A stretch of DNA of 64,000 bases from Morella rubra (Eukaryota; Streptophyta; Magnoliopsida; Fagales; Myricaceae): the NCBI GenBank assembly GCA_003952965.2, contig CM025853.1, positions 18,229,752 to 18,293,751 of the forward strand. The letters run 5' to 3'. How positions within the stretch are numbered: position 1 is the first letter of the stretch; every line of letters begins with the position of its first letter. Below, in pieces: positions 52,051 through 62,901 of this stretch. The notes under the pieces are model-generated. The model did not search any database. It saw only the letters and a list, made by a program, of their open reading frames with translations, and was not told where the DNA came from. The position numbers and the translations under genes were made by a program.

Positions 52051-53503
52051 ATAGTGATTATTGTGTTTATTTGGTGATCAAAAGAAAATCAAGAGTCACG
52101 AATATTTACATTCATATAGTATGGGACATGAGATGGACTCGTGATAGATAGTTTCTATTTACTTTTACAAGTTGTTGCATGGTTACTAAAATAAAATCAT
52201 GTTTACAAAAGGTAAAAGTTCTTGATATCTACTTTGGACACAAAATATAAATGTTATATTAGGGTATTTTATTTGATTGATGTGTCATAATGGGAGGTGC
52301 CATTAGTTATTTGAAAACTCGAAACTAGTGGATTTGTATTTATATACATGTAAATCGATTTCTATATTTTTGCAGATTTATTATGCAAAACCTATACCAT
52401 GTAATGATTATGGACTAGGCCAAGTTTTATGTTGAAAAAGGAATCCTACTGAAGGTATGCTTATCATTAAATTCAATTTAATGTATTGTCCATTAAATTG
52501 TTGGTATGTCTATTTAGGCATAATATCTCACTTTTGTAATAAGTTGCATAGGTTTAATGAAACCCGAATATTAAGTGAAAAATGAAAAATTATGCAGAAT
52601 ATGGGGATAACTACAAGTGTTGCAGCGACTACCATATGAAGTTATTTATTTGAGTTTACAAAAGGAATAAAACCTTGTATTTTGATGATTATCTTAGTAT
52701 GTGCTAGAAGGTTTTCAAGAAATGTGATTTCATTAAATTTTTAGATTCAAATTGTTTATTGATTCTGGCACTATTATTGATGGTCATATTAATTTTGAAA
52801 AAGTTGTAGACTTTATTAAATAATGTTGAGAAAAATGTTGAAACTAGTTATACAACTCTAAAAAGTAGAGGGAAATGAATCCCACACGTATATGGCTTCT
52901 ACCACTTGGTCATGCTAATCTATATATGATCAACATAATAGTGAGGGATGAGTTTTTAGACCTTATGGAGGTCTATCCCTATCCAATTTGCGAGTCTTAC
53001 TGCCAAATAAAGATGATCGAGTGTCTTTTTAAAGTAAAAAGAGTTAGAACTACAAGATTGTTAGAGTTGGTGTCCAGTGATGTATGTGGTGCTTTTAACC
53101 ACATAACCATAGGATGGTTTTTCTTGTTTCATCACTTTTAGTGATGATCATTCTAGGTACGGTTATCTGTACAAGTTTGAATTTTTGAAAAGTTCAAAAA
53201 TTACAGAGTAAAGTAGAATAACTAACTGGAAATGAGTATCAAGATACTTAGATATCTAGATAGTTTTGAACTTATCTTAGAAATGGAAGCATCATATCTC
53301 AGTTAATTCCCTTGTTACATACAGCACAATGATGTTGCAGAAATATAAATTTGAACTTTATAAGATATTGTTTAGCGGGAAATAAGCATAGAATTATTGC
53401 CTAGATACTTTTGGGGTTTTACCCAAAAAGGTTCACTAGGAATTATTTGAAAATTTTCAAGTGAACAATTGGTAATTGTCAGTAAAAATATTTATTTTTA
53501 AAA
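52051..53503 (+). pseudogene. Copia interior, repeat unit 1 (protease, pre-integrase, integrase start)
   Basis: The unit contains the end of the leader and the gag start position (about 52384), then jumps to sequence equivalent to the zinc-knuckle/protease junction ('EGMLI' and 'PLNCWYV' near 52455, decayed from the SWCVDSG context). So most of gag is deleted. At 52875-53141 an 88-residue frame has 'WLLPLGHANLYMINIIVRDE' and 'LDLMEVYPYPICESY' (pre-integrase) and 'LLELVSSDVCGAFNHITIGW' (start of the integrase core, first Asp present). The unit ends in '..tatttatttttaaaa', where it returns to leader sequence of unit 2. Confidence 0.75.
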
Positions 53504-53950
53504 TAGTGATTATTGTGTTTATTTGGTAATCAAAAGAAAATCAAGATATTGGCTTTTAGTCACAATCAATGTTTTGATGATAACAATAGAAGTAATTGAG
53601 ATGTGAAGCAAAGCGGATCCAAAATGAGCACGAAGCGATCAAGCAACATCCCCTTCAATGGAAGTGCTCTTAAAGTGAAGACTCAAGTGCTAGGGTAATC
53701 TTTGTAACTCTAAGACTTCATCTTTAACAAGGATTTGAACCACACACTTGTATATTTCTTCAAAACTTGCATGAACTGTTTTACCTCTTGTTTTGAAGAT
53801 TTAAAAATGTTTTAATGGCTTCAAAATATCTCAATTAAACTCTCAAACCTTTTACATACTTATGGGAAGTTAGTCTTTAAAATTGGGTATTTTAAGTTGG
53901 TCAAAATCGTGTTTTAAAAACAATCAGATCATGTGCTTAAGTTGAAGAGG

Positions 53951-54075
53951 TCAACCAGCTGGTGAAGTGGTCAACTAGTTAGTTTAAAAATGAAAGAAAA
54001 GAGCAGTTCTGACCTTTGACATTATGACCGTTGGGTAACGTAAACCTGCAACAGTCGACCAGCTCCTGTAGCGAT
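53951..54075 (+). promoter_or_regulatory. GTCRAC motif cluster in SIRE-like LTR
   Basis: GTCAAC at about 53951 and 53970, GTCGAC at about 54054, and ATCGAC near 54074, each followed by a CAGCT/TGGCT-like extension. It lies upstream of the TATA box at 54138, in the same arrangement as 2773-2955. Confidence 0.35.
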
Positions 54076-54137
54076 CGACTGGCTCGTCATGAATTTTTGA
54101 CAACTCAACTCCCAACGGCTATTTTTCTTATGAGGCC

Positions 54138-54145
54138 TATATAAA
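54138..54145 (+). promoter_or_regulatory. TATA box of SIRE-like LTR
   Basis: TATATAAA about 590 bp into the LTR, at the position equivalent to 2948-2955. Confidence 0.5.
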
Positions 54146-54829
54146 GCCATTCCTACGCCTTTTAAAAGTTGCTGAACGACCAAAATCATTTTACCAAGGC
54201 TAACAGTGATAAAAAAAACCTTTCAATCCTTGATCAAACATCATTTACACATAATCAACACTTTCACATCCTTGTTATTATGTGAAGCCTAAGAGATAGA
54301 AATTTCTCATTGTAACATCTACTCCATCAAGGGAGTTTTGGTGGGCATTTTCGTTCATCCCTATACACTTCTAAGAGAGTGATTCTCTTGTTTCCTTTTG
54401 GTGAGGGTTGTTCATCAAAAGAAGGAGTTTGGAGAGGTTTGTTCTCAAACTCGTTCTTGAGGATTGAAGAGATGTTTCTCAAGCTCAAGTGTAAGGAAAC
54501 CTTTCCCTTGGTTAGAGGGAGCATAGTGGAGAAACCTCAAGGCTAAAGGAGGTTGAGGGGTGGATGTAGGCGGATTTGCCAAACCACCAAAAAATCTTGT
54601 GTTTACTTATCTTCCCTTATCTCCTTACATTGTGCTTCTAGTTTCTTGTTCTAAGTTTTATTTCTCTATTTAAGTTGCAATATATATTCTTGTGTTTAAT
54701 CTTTTATTACAATCGTTTCTCTTTGTGGAACTTGTAACTAGCAAACACTTTCTAAAGGGTGAGTTTCGAAAAAGTTTTGAAACCCAATTCACCCCCCTCT
54801 TGGGTTGCCTTAATCCTAGGATTTACAAT

Positions 54830-54841
54830 TGGTATCGGAGC
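54830..54841 (+). other. Primer-binding site of the SIRE fragment
   Basis: TGGTATCGGAGC, two bases after the LTR end; one change from the tRNA-Met complement. Confidence 0.8.
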
Positions 54842-54965
54842 TTGGTGCTCTCTTTAGCGAGATTTAACAATATTGAGTTAGAACGGCAACTTCAAGCAAC
54901 AACTCTTATGTTTAGGGACTCTCAACATCTAGACCTCCTTTCTTCAATGGAAGTGATTACTTCTA
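54842..54965 (+). pseudogene. SIRE-like leader and gag N-terminal stub
   Basis: Around 54915-54965 one frame reads 'SRPPFFNGSDYFYWK', the conserved start of SIRE/Maximus gag (R-P-P-x-F-x-G-x-x-Y-x-x-W-K). The sequence then switches at about 54966 to copia integrase, using a short shared 'ttttgaaaag' stretch. Only the first handful of gag residues survive. Confidence 0.75.
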
Positions 54966-55632
54966 TTGGAAAGCTTTTTGAAAAGTTCAAGGAATTATGG
55001 AGTACAGTAGAATAACAAATTGGAAATGAGTATCAAGATACTCAGATATCTAGATAGTTTTGAACTTATCTTATAAATGGAAGCATCATATCTTAGTTAA
55101 TTCCCTTGTTACATTACCACACAATGATGTTGCAAAAATATGAAACTGAACTTTATAAGATATTGTTCAGTGGGAGATAAGCATAGAATTATTGCCTATA
55201 TACTTTTGGGGCTTTACTCAAAAAGGTTCACTAGGTATTATTTGATAATTGTCAAGTGAACAATTGGTAATTGTCTGTAAAATATTTATTTTTAAAAAAG
55301 TGATTATTGTGTTTAGTTGGTGGTCAAAAGAAAATCAAGAGTCTTCAAATATTTACATACATATAGTATGGGACATTAGATATGTTAGCCCAAGGTTGTT
55401 TTGCAAACAATCCATATTTGATTTTTGATGATAACAAAAATTCTAAGGTCCACTATTTTCTAAGATTTATTTCAAAGGTTTGAGGTTATCTCTCTAAAAT
55501 ATTTCTAAGTGCACTTGAACACCATTACACAAGTTGATAAGATCAATTTTTCATATTGTAGGTGTTTAAAGAAGTTTGGAATGGATTGGATGCTTTAAAG
55601 TTGCTCTTTTTTTCTCTCCAGCACTTATAAGT

Positions 55633-55832
55633 GTCGACACATTGCATCATAGTGTCGACACATTGCACTTACACCCGAGAGCCCAACTTCAAAATGCAAA
55701 AATTCACTGTCGACAGCATTTTCAGACTAAGTGTTCAATGTGTCGACACATTGAAGATCATGTGTCGACACATTGCACTGTCTCTCGAGAGATGAAAACA
55801 TGGTGTCAACACATAAAAGACAATGTGTCGAC
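55633..55832 (+). promoter_or_regulatory. GTCGACACAT motif cluster in solo LTR
   Basis: GTCGAC at 55633, 55654, 55709, 55742, 55764 and 55827, and GTCAAC at 55804: seven copies in 200 bp, mostly as TGTCGACACAT. A TATA-like box (55956) follows. Confidence 0.38.
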
Positions 55833-55955
55833 ACATAGTGCGAAATTGCAGATATCCTGGAAACGACGCCAGATCATCCAAAATGTTTCAAAAAGTCTTT
55901 TAAACCCCTCCAACGGTAAATGAAGCCACTTGATGACCGTTGAAGACTTAGGGGC

Positions 55956-55961
55956 TATAAG
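55956..55961 (+). promoter_or_regulatory. TATA-like box of the solo LTR
   Basis: TATAAG downstream of the motif cluster, preceded by 'ggggc'. Weaker than the boxes in the other LTR family. Confidence 0.3.
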
Positions 55962-58157
55962 AAGAACGAGATGGAGAGAGAAGAAGCAGCTCAATCATCA
56001 TCGCAACATCTAGAGAGAGAAAAAGCCAAGATCCAAAGAAATCCATTTGCTAATTCCTTCAAGTCCAGAGCTCTCATTGTCAAAACTTCTCCTCTTGCTC
56101 GTCATTAACGACTTTGCCTTCAAAGGGAGAGAAATTTATTGAAGAAGAGGGACAACACTTGCTATTACTCTTGCCCTAACTTCTAGAGAGAGAAAGTGCT
56201 TTGAAGAAGAGGGAAAACCGCATCTACCAAAAAGGCTTGTGCTCACATCTTCCAAACTTTAGATTTCCTTTGATAATCTTGTCTTCTTGCACTCTATTGA
56301 GCTTTCACTTGCTGATTTGGCTTAGAGAGCCATTCCACACATTTTGTGCTTTTCACTTGCATATTCGGCTTAGAGAGCCATTATTCATTGTACCCATTAT
56401 TTGTAAAACATTTGAGTGTTGGGAAAACACTTGGTCCTACTTGTGAGAGTAGAAGAAATCCCTTGGGTTTTGGGATTTGTGAGAGAGTTGAAGCGTGAGC
56501 TCGAAAAACGCTTTGTAAAGGTTCCTTAGCACCCCGGAAGCTAAGTGTATTTGCTATTTGGAGAATAGTGAAGGAAGCCCAAGGAAGTCAATAGCCTTGG
56601 GGGTGGACGTAGGCAAGTGTTAGCCGAACCACCTAAAATTACGGTGTCATCTCTCTAACTCTATCTCTCTTACGTTTCAGTACATATTCATACTTGTGGA
56701 GATTTATGCTTTATGATTTATTGTTCTTCTTATTAAGAAGCATTAAGCATATTCACATCTGCTCTTGTATTTGTAGAAATAGTATATTTTCTAGATTTGC
56801 ATTTTTATTAAAAAGGGGAGACGTTTTTGATAAACCCAATTCACTCCCCCTCTTGGGTTGTTATTTAGACTCACAAGATAGATTCGTGATAGATAGTTAT
56901 ATTTACCTTTTTCAAGTTGTTGCATGGTTACTAAAATAGGATCATGTTTACAAAAGGTAAAAGCTCTTGATACCTACTAGTGACACAGGAATATAAATGT
57001 TATATAAGGGTATTTTATTTGATTGATTTGTCATAATGGGTGGTACCATTAGTTATTCGAAAACTCAAAACTAGTGGATTTTAAATTTATATACATGTGA
57101 ATTGATTTCTATGGTTTTTGCAGACCTCTTACCCTATGATGATTATGAACTGGGCTAAGTTTTATGTTGAAAAAAGGAATCCTACTGAAGATATGCTTAT
57201 CATTAATGTCAAATTTAATGTATTGTCGATTAAATTGTTGGTATGTCTATTTAGGCATAATATCTCACTTTTGCAATAAGTTGCGTGGGTTTAAGGAAAT
57301 TTGAATATTAAGTCAAAGGGGAAATTGTGCAAAATATGGAGATGACTGCAAGTGTTGTAGCGACTACCATATAAAGTTATTTATTTGAGTTTACAAAATG
57401 GAAAACTTTGTTTTTTTTTTTACTATCTTTATATGTGCTAGAAATGTGATTTCATGTTCAAATTTTAAATTAAGAGTGTTTATTGCTTATGGCACTATTA
57501 TTGGTAGTCATATTATTTTGGAAAAATTGTGAACTCTTTGAATATTATTGAGAAAGATGTTGATACTAGTTATGCAACTCTAAAAGCGAGAGGGATGTGA
57601 ATCCCACTTGTGTGTGGCATCTGGCACTTGGTCATCTAGATATGATCAAATAATGACTGAGAAATTATTTTAAAGTAAACAGAGTTAGAGTTGTAGGATT
57701 GTTAGAGTTGATGCACACTGATGTATGTGGTGTTTTAACCACATAACCAAGGGATGGTTTTTCCTGTTTCATTTCTTTTACTGATAGTCATTCCAGTTAC
57801 GGTTATCTGTACCTGATGAATCATAAGTCTGAATTTTTGAAAAGTTCAAGGAATTATAGAATAAAGTAGAATAACTAATTGGAAATGAGTATCAAGATAC
57901 TCGAATATCTGGATAGTTTTGAACTTATCTTATAAATGGAAGCATCATGTCTCAGTTAATTCCCTAGTTACATCACTGCATAATGATGTTGCAAAAATAT
58001 GAAACTGAACTTTATAAGATATTGTTCAGTGGGAGATAAGCATAGAATTATTGCCTGTATTCTTTTGGGGTTTTACCCAAAAAGGTTCACTAGGTATTAT
58101 TTGATAATTGTTAAGTGAACAATTGGTAATTGTCAGTATGAATATTTATTTTTAAAA

Positions 58158-58970
58158 GGGAATGGCCTAAGCGGAGGTGAAAGTGTGACACTTTTCAATG
58201 AAACAGTCAATTGAGCCAATAGAAAGGGCATATTAATTAAATTAGAAAAGGTAACATCATTTAACCTAATGATGATTTTGAAGAGTTCAGAACTTAGGAG
58301 CATTAGCTAGAAATCCAATTTGATGAGATAATCAAATTGTATGATTTCTCACAAAACATGGATGAGCCTTGTATTGACAAGAAGTTAGTGGGAGTTTAAT
58401 ATTGTTTCTAATTCTTTAAGTTAGTGATATACTACTCTTAGAATGACATCAAGTGATGTCATCAGTCAAAGACATTTCGAAGTGTTCCACATTATTGAAA
58501 CCAAGTTATTGGTAACCATGAAAAGAGGCTTTTTGGGACTATATTGATGAATACTAGTAAGGGATGATTTGTAAGATGCCAAGGAAGGATTACCTTTACG
58601 CATAATTTCATCTCTCCAAGTAGAGAGGATAAGGCCAGATATTAATCAAGTAGTCAGTTTTATGAGTAGATATTGATTTAACAAAGGCCTTGAATACTAG
58701 ACCATGGTTAAGCAATTCTTAAGTTCTAAAGAAGAACTATGCACTAATCTTGTTGCTTAGAGTTGAGTATTTGTGAACTGTTCAGGGATGCACAAATTCA
58801 GGTATTATTGATAGTTAATCAATATTGAATTTGTATATGTGCATTGGGTAAAAGTACAAGGGTTGGAAGAATTGTAAGCAGTTTACAACTAATGACTCCA
58901 CTGCTAAAAGGAAAAACACATAGAAAGGATGTACGTGGGTATAAGATACCTGTATGAATGAATTTTAGTG
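58158..58970 (+). pseudogene. Copia RT/RNase H remnant
   Basis: Heavily decayed sequence after unit 3. Recognisable phrases include 'QFDEIIKLYDFSQNMDEPCI' near 58318, equivalent to 'MIKSFGFSQNIDESCVYKK' of the minus-strand copia, and later RNase H-region traces near 58600-58900. The YVDD zone is not readable. It ends at the polypurine tract. Confidence 0.7.
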
Positions 58971-58982
58971 GAAGTGGGAGAT
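58971..58982 (+). other. Polypurine tract of the plus-strand copia
   Basis: GAAGTGGGAGAT directly abuts the 3' LTR start; identical in core to the minus-strand copia tract. Confidence 0.82.
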
Positions 58983-60221
58983 TGAAAGAATATTGCCCTA
59001 AAAATCATTGATCTGAATAATAGCTATTGAGGTGTCACATGTTTATATTTATTTATTGTGTAATATATTATGACATAAGATGTTACATAGATATTATTGA
59101 ATGACATTGTAGAAAAATCATGCCAATAATTAATAAATCAAAGGCGTATGACTCTTTGGTTCCTTGTTCACTTGATATTTTGTTCTAGACCAAGGTACAT
59201 ATTGATGTACGATAGGTCTACACTTGTTGTGCCTTTATTTAATAGGATGATGGATTTCGTCATTGAGGTGGCGACCTTAAGCAAACGAGTGGGTGCAATG
59301 TAAGAGTACATGCATTGAACGGGATCAAATATGAATACCTTCTGGAAGTGATCACTGACGTTCAGAAGGTATTCAACAAATTGGTTTCTTGTATCCTTAG
59401 ACCTGAGATGTCTATGCATCTCTATTTATTATGTACTTGTGCTTTGACTGAGTCATTTGGTGATGATCATTTCTAGGTCAAAGATTCTAGATAACTTTGG
59501 GTCTTGTACATGCTAAATGGGTTTGTATAAATGATCAATGCTCTATTAGCCAATCGTATTTTGTGAAAATGTTTTTCAAAATTAATATATATTATATATT
59601 TATTTGTGAAATTATTTTGGAAACAATCAATAATCCAACGAGTTAGAGATTGTGAATTGAGAATAATATGAGTTAGAGAGTTAATCGGTGATATGATTCT
59701 GGTCCTATTGACTCATGTGGAATATAGTATGGTGGAAGGATAAATAAACGATTAATTGTTAGCAAAAGGGATTTCATAAATCAATCTCAAATACTCGTGA
59801 GCAAATTGTAATATGTTGATAGATATGATTACAATTAGTAGAAGCCTAAAATTCGGAATAAAAGAATATAAGGAAGTTAATAGAAAAAGAGTTTTTCCTT
59901 GTGATCCTACGGCCGAGATCTAAAATCCCTAATGATCTCACACACCATCGCAGTTAGGGTTTCATTTAAAAAGATAGCTTTGAGATAGTCTACCCTAATC
60001 GTCAGTTTAGAGTTGGCCATCAGAACTCAGAAAAATCCTATGACAACTATGAGCATGGAAAAGAAGAAGGCAGAATATTTGAGCTGCTCAATTGTGAAAT
60101 CAAAAGATTCAAGGTGTGAGATCAATAAGACTGAAGATTATCGAAGATTAAAGATTCAATCGTAGACAAGTTGAAGATCGTTTGTCAAGATCAAGTAAAA
60201 TATTCTACAGGTAAACTTTCA
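58983..60221 (+). repeat. 3' LTR of the plus-strand copia (1239 bp)
   Basis: It starts TGAAAGAATATTGCCC and ends TAAACTTTCA, and is collinear with the 5' LTR with scattered differences. It lacks a short stretch corresponding to about 50255-50330 and most of the AT run. Confidence 0.9.
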
Positions 60222-60594
60222 CTCAGTCCATTTCAGATTACCATATTGCTCTTGAATATTAAACAAATCACGATTAAATGAGCTTTAAACAAGTCACGAT
60301 TTTTGCATATTAGATTTCAAAGCTCATCTAATCGTGACTTGTTTAATATTCAAGGGAAATACAGTAATCTGACATGGATTGAGGTCACGTGAGAAGCACG
60401 TGTTAATCAATTATCGTTTAATTTGACACTAAATTTTACTCCAGGATGCAAATTGTTGGAGGAGATAACATAATGGGTTTAATGTCTTAAAAATAAAATA
60501 TTGGAGTGCAATGTGTCAACACCCCCAAACATAAGGGGTGCCAAGTATATTTATAACCCTTATATTAGTTCTATATGTACAAAGCACCCAATAT

Positions 60595-61487
60595 TGTAGC
60601 TCAATCGGGGAGTTCTTAGACAAGTTTGCAGTTGTGTTTATTGATTATATATTGATTTATTCACGGAGTATAGAAGAGCATGAGAAGCATCTCAGGGTTG
60701 TTTTATAGATTATTAGGGTGAAGAAATTGTTCATCAAATTCTCCAAGTGTGGGTTCTGGTTGGAGCAAGTCTGATTTTTAGGGCATGTGATGTCAAGCCA
60801 AGGGCTTGTTGTGGATCCGGGAATGGTGGATGTTGTATTCAAGTGGCCAAGGTCTAATAACGTTAAGGAGGTAAGGAGTTTTTTCAGGTTAGCAAGGTAT
60901 TATCAAAGATTTATTAAGGGATTTTCAAAGTTGGCCTTGCGAAGAAAAATGTCAAATTTGAATGGACAAATTAGTGCCAGCAGAGGCCTCGCGAAATGAA
61001 TTACCCCACCCATGGCTTAGCGCTGAAAATATGGAGAAATTACTTTTATGGGGTCAAATTCGAGATATTCACAAATCATAAAAAGCCTTAAGTATTTAAA
61101 ATACTGAAGGAACTAAATATGACTCAATGAAGATGGTTGTAGTTGATTAAGATTATGATTGCACAATTAATTACCACCCAAGAAAGGCCAATATGGTGGT
61201 TGACGCATTGAGTAGGAAGTCTATAGAAACAAGTTGAATGAAAGTAGTGCCCGAAGGAATCATGAGTGACGTGGAAAGGGTCAGAATCGTACTTGTAATT
61301 ACTGATAAGTTTGTCTCTATAGCAGGCTCTTATTGCAACATATGCTGGAAGAGAGGATTCTTGAAGCCTGGAAGAACGATAAGGTGATAGAAGAGATTAG
61401 AGACATGATTGGAAAAAAGGAAGACCCCGACTTTAGGGATAAGAATGGATTGTTATGATATCGAAAGAGAGTTTGTATACCAAGTGC
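60595..61487 (+). pseudogene. Tekay-like RT/RNase H fragment
   Basis: It matches the 37380-39383 pol frame, on the opposite strand: '[12 protein letters not shown]' (first Asp of the catalytic pair kept, second changed to Tyr), '[11 protein letters not shown]', 'KFSKCGFWLEQV', 'QGLVVDPGMVDVVFKWPRSN', 'YYQRFIKGFSKLA'. After a deletion come 'EMNYPTH', '[20 protein letters not shown]' and 'DYDCTINYHPRKANMVVDAL'. Several stops. It ends near the integrase boundary at about 61487. Confidence 0.87.
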
Positions 61488-61489
61488 AG

Positions 61490-62890
61490 AGTGCAAAATG
61501 ATATTACTTTCTTGTTAACTGATAACTGCCAACACGCCTTTGAGACCCTAAAGAAACACTTGATAGTTGCACCCATTATGCAACCTTCTCAGGGGGACTT
61601 GCCTTTTGAAATTATTACCGATGCTAGTGATTTCACCCTCAGTGCCATTCTTGGGCAAAGAGTGGATAACAAGCATTCGGTCATTTTATTATGCAAGTCT
61701 TACTTTAAATGATGCCCAGAGAAACTATACCACCACCGAAGAAGGAATTGTTAGCTGTAGTTTTTGCTTTAGATAAATTTTGTTCTTATATTATTTGGTC
61801 ACTTGTTATTATTTTAACTGACCATTATGCTTTGAAGTATTTTTACTGACCATTATATTAAGCCTAGATTGATCCGTTCTTCAAGAGTTCTACATTACGG
61901 TTCGAGACAAAAAGGGAGTTGAAAAATGTTGTAGTTGACCATCTTTTTCTCTTGTAGCTACCTGATGTATCTTCATCTCTTCCTCCCTTAAATGATGATT
62001 TTCCTAACGAGCATCTTTTTGCAGTGTCACATGCTCCTTGGTTTGTGGATATTGTAAATTACCTTGCCACTGACTAGATGCCAAAGCATTGGGCAGCTCA
62101 AGACAAGCGTAAGTTTCTTGCAGAGGTGCAACACTATTACTTCAGTAACCCTTATTTGTTTAAATATTGTGCTGATCAGTTGGTGCATCGATGTGTGCCT
62201 GATGATGAGTTTACCTTTGTGATGCATTTTTACCATAGTAGAGCGTGTGGAGTCCAATTTGTCACATAGAACTATTTCAAAAATTTTGCAAAGTGGACTC
62301 TAACTGGCCTACTATATTTAAAGATGTTGAATCTTTTTGCAAGGCATGTGAGCCTTGTCAAAAAATTGAAAAAATTACAACAAGAAATGAAATGTCACTT
62401 TCCCTATTTTCACTCTTGAAATTTTTTATTGTTAGGGAATTGATTTTATGAGACCCTTCCCAAATTCATTTGGGAACTCCTACATTTTAGTTGATGTAGA
62501 TTAGGTGTCAAAATGGGTGGAAGTCATACCTTGTAGGACAAATGATCATAAGGTTGTCATCCATTTTCTAAAAAAGTTGTTTGCCCATTTTGGCATGCTC
62601 AAAGCAATCATTAGTGATGGGTGTTCACATTTTTGCAATAAACCTTTTGAAAACTCATGAAAAAATCTAGAGTGACGCACAAGGTCTCAACTCCATATCA
62701 CTCCCAAACTAATGGTCAAGCAAAGTTGGCCAATAGAGAGATCAAGCTTATACTTGAGAAGACAATCCGTCCTACTCGAAATGATTGGTCCGAAAAATTG
62801 CTAAATGCTCTCTGGACCTATAAGACTACATTCAAAACTAATTTAGGGATGTCTCTTTATAGATTAGTTTATGGTAAGCCAATGATGGAA
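61490..62890 (+). pseudogene. Athila-like gypsy RT end, RNase H and integrase
   Basis: It begins 'LTDNCQHAFETLKKHLIVAP', 'DLPFEIITDASDFTLSAILG' and '..NDAQRNYTTTE' (RT-RNase H of the Athila/Tat type), then 'YYFSNPYLFKYCADQLVHRC' and 'VPDDEFTFVMHFYHSRACG' (integrase zinc region), 'ACEPCQKIEKITTRNEM', 'VDVSKWVEVIPCRTND'-like text at about 62500, and 'STPYHSQTNGQAKLANREIK' (core, Glu position altered to Lys), ending in 'GMSLYRLVYGKP'. Frame breaks are frequent. The sequence changes abruptly after 'YGKP' at about 62885. Confidence 0.85.
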
Positions 62891-62901
62891 ATCAAGGAGC
62901 A

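Larger units (their letters stand above)
53547..54827 (+). repeat. SIRE/Maximus-like 5' LTR (1281 bp)
   Basis: It starts TATTGGCTTTTAGTCACAATC and ends 'aattcacccccctcttgggt..' through CCTAGGATTTACA, followed by a primer-binding site. It is the same family as 2353-3599. The inserted side is CAAGA (53542-53546). The opposite flank cannot be checked because the element is truncated in gag. Confidence 0.85.
53504..55297 (+). pseudogene. Copia interior, repeat unit 2, largely replaced by a SIRE fragment
   Basis: It starts with 43 bp of leader (53504-53546, copy of 52051 onwards), is interrupted by a SIRE LTR plus gag start (53547-54965), and resumes at about 54966 in the integrase part ('tttttgaaaagttcaagg', copy of 53175). 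It ends near 55297 at the same junction as unit 1. Everything between leader and integrase is missing. Confidence 0.75.
55383..56875 (+). repeat. Solo SIRE-like LTR, family B (1493 bp)
   Basis: It starts TGTTAGCCCAAGGTTG and ends ..GGGTTGTTATTTAGACTCACA. A perfect 5-bp duplication AGATA lies at 55378-55382 and 56876-56880. Comparison with unit 1 (52120-52135) shows the pre-insertion site. It is the same family as 45069-46296. It contains a GTCGAC cluster and a TATA-like box. Confidence 0.92.
55298..58157 (+). pseudogene. Copia interior, repeat unit 3 (interrupted by a solo LTR)
   Basis: It starts like units 1 and 2 with leader sequence, is interrupted at 55383-56875 by a solo LTR, and continues from 56881 collinearly with 52130-53500: gag start zone (57130), protease remnant (57190-57260), pre-integrase ('..CHLALGHL' zone near 57620) and integrase start ('MNHKSEFLKS' zone near 57815, more complete than in unit 1). 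Unlike units 1 and 2 it then passes at 58158 into the downstream pol sequence. Many stops. Confidence 0.75.
49687..60221 (+). mobile_element. Ty1/copia retrotransposon, plus strand, with triplicated interior
   Basis: Two LTRs in direct orientation (49687-50999, 58983-60221), each with TGAAA...TTTCA ends, enclose a primer-binding site, leader, decayed coding sequence and a polypurine tract. The flanking duplication is CTCAA (49682-49686) / CTCAG (60222-60226). It is related to the minus-strand copia (shared leader, polypurine tract, pre-integrase and RT fragments), but gag is largely deleted and a 1.45-kb interior segment is present three times. SIRE-like insertions lie in repeats 2 and 3. Non-autonomous. 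Confidence 0.9.
49508..60559. mobile_element. Foldback Mutator-like MITE split by a copia insertion
   Basis: The left arm 49508-49686 begins GGGTAAAATACACTTTGC. The right arm, read inward from 60559, begins GGGTTATAAATATACTTGGC and stays alignable with the left arm for about 180 bp ('cttatgtttggg.gtgttgaca', 'acattgagcc.attatgtt'). Beyond the insertion the left arm continues at 60222, and that part pairs with 60300-60390. Flanking 9-mers TTATATTTT (49499-49507) and TTATATTAG (60560-60568) agree in 7 of 9 positions, the 9-bp duplication of Mutator elements. Without the copia insert the element is about 0.5 kb, almost wholly inverted repeat, and non-coding. Confidence 0.82.
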
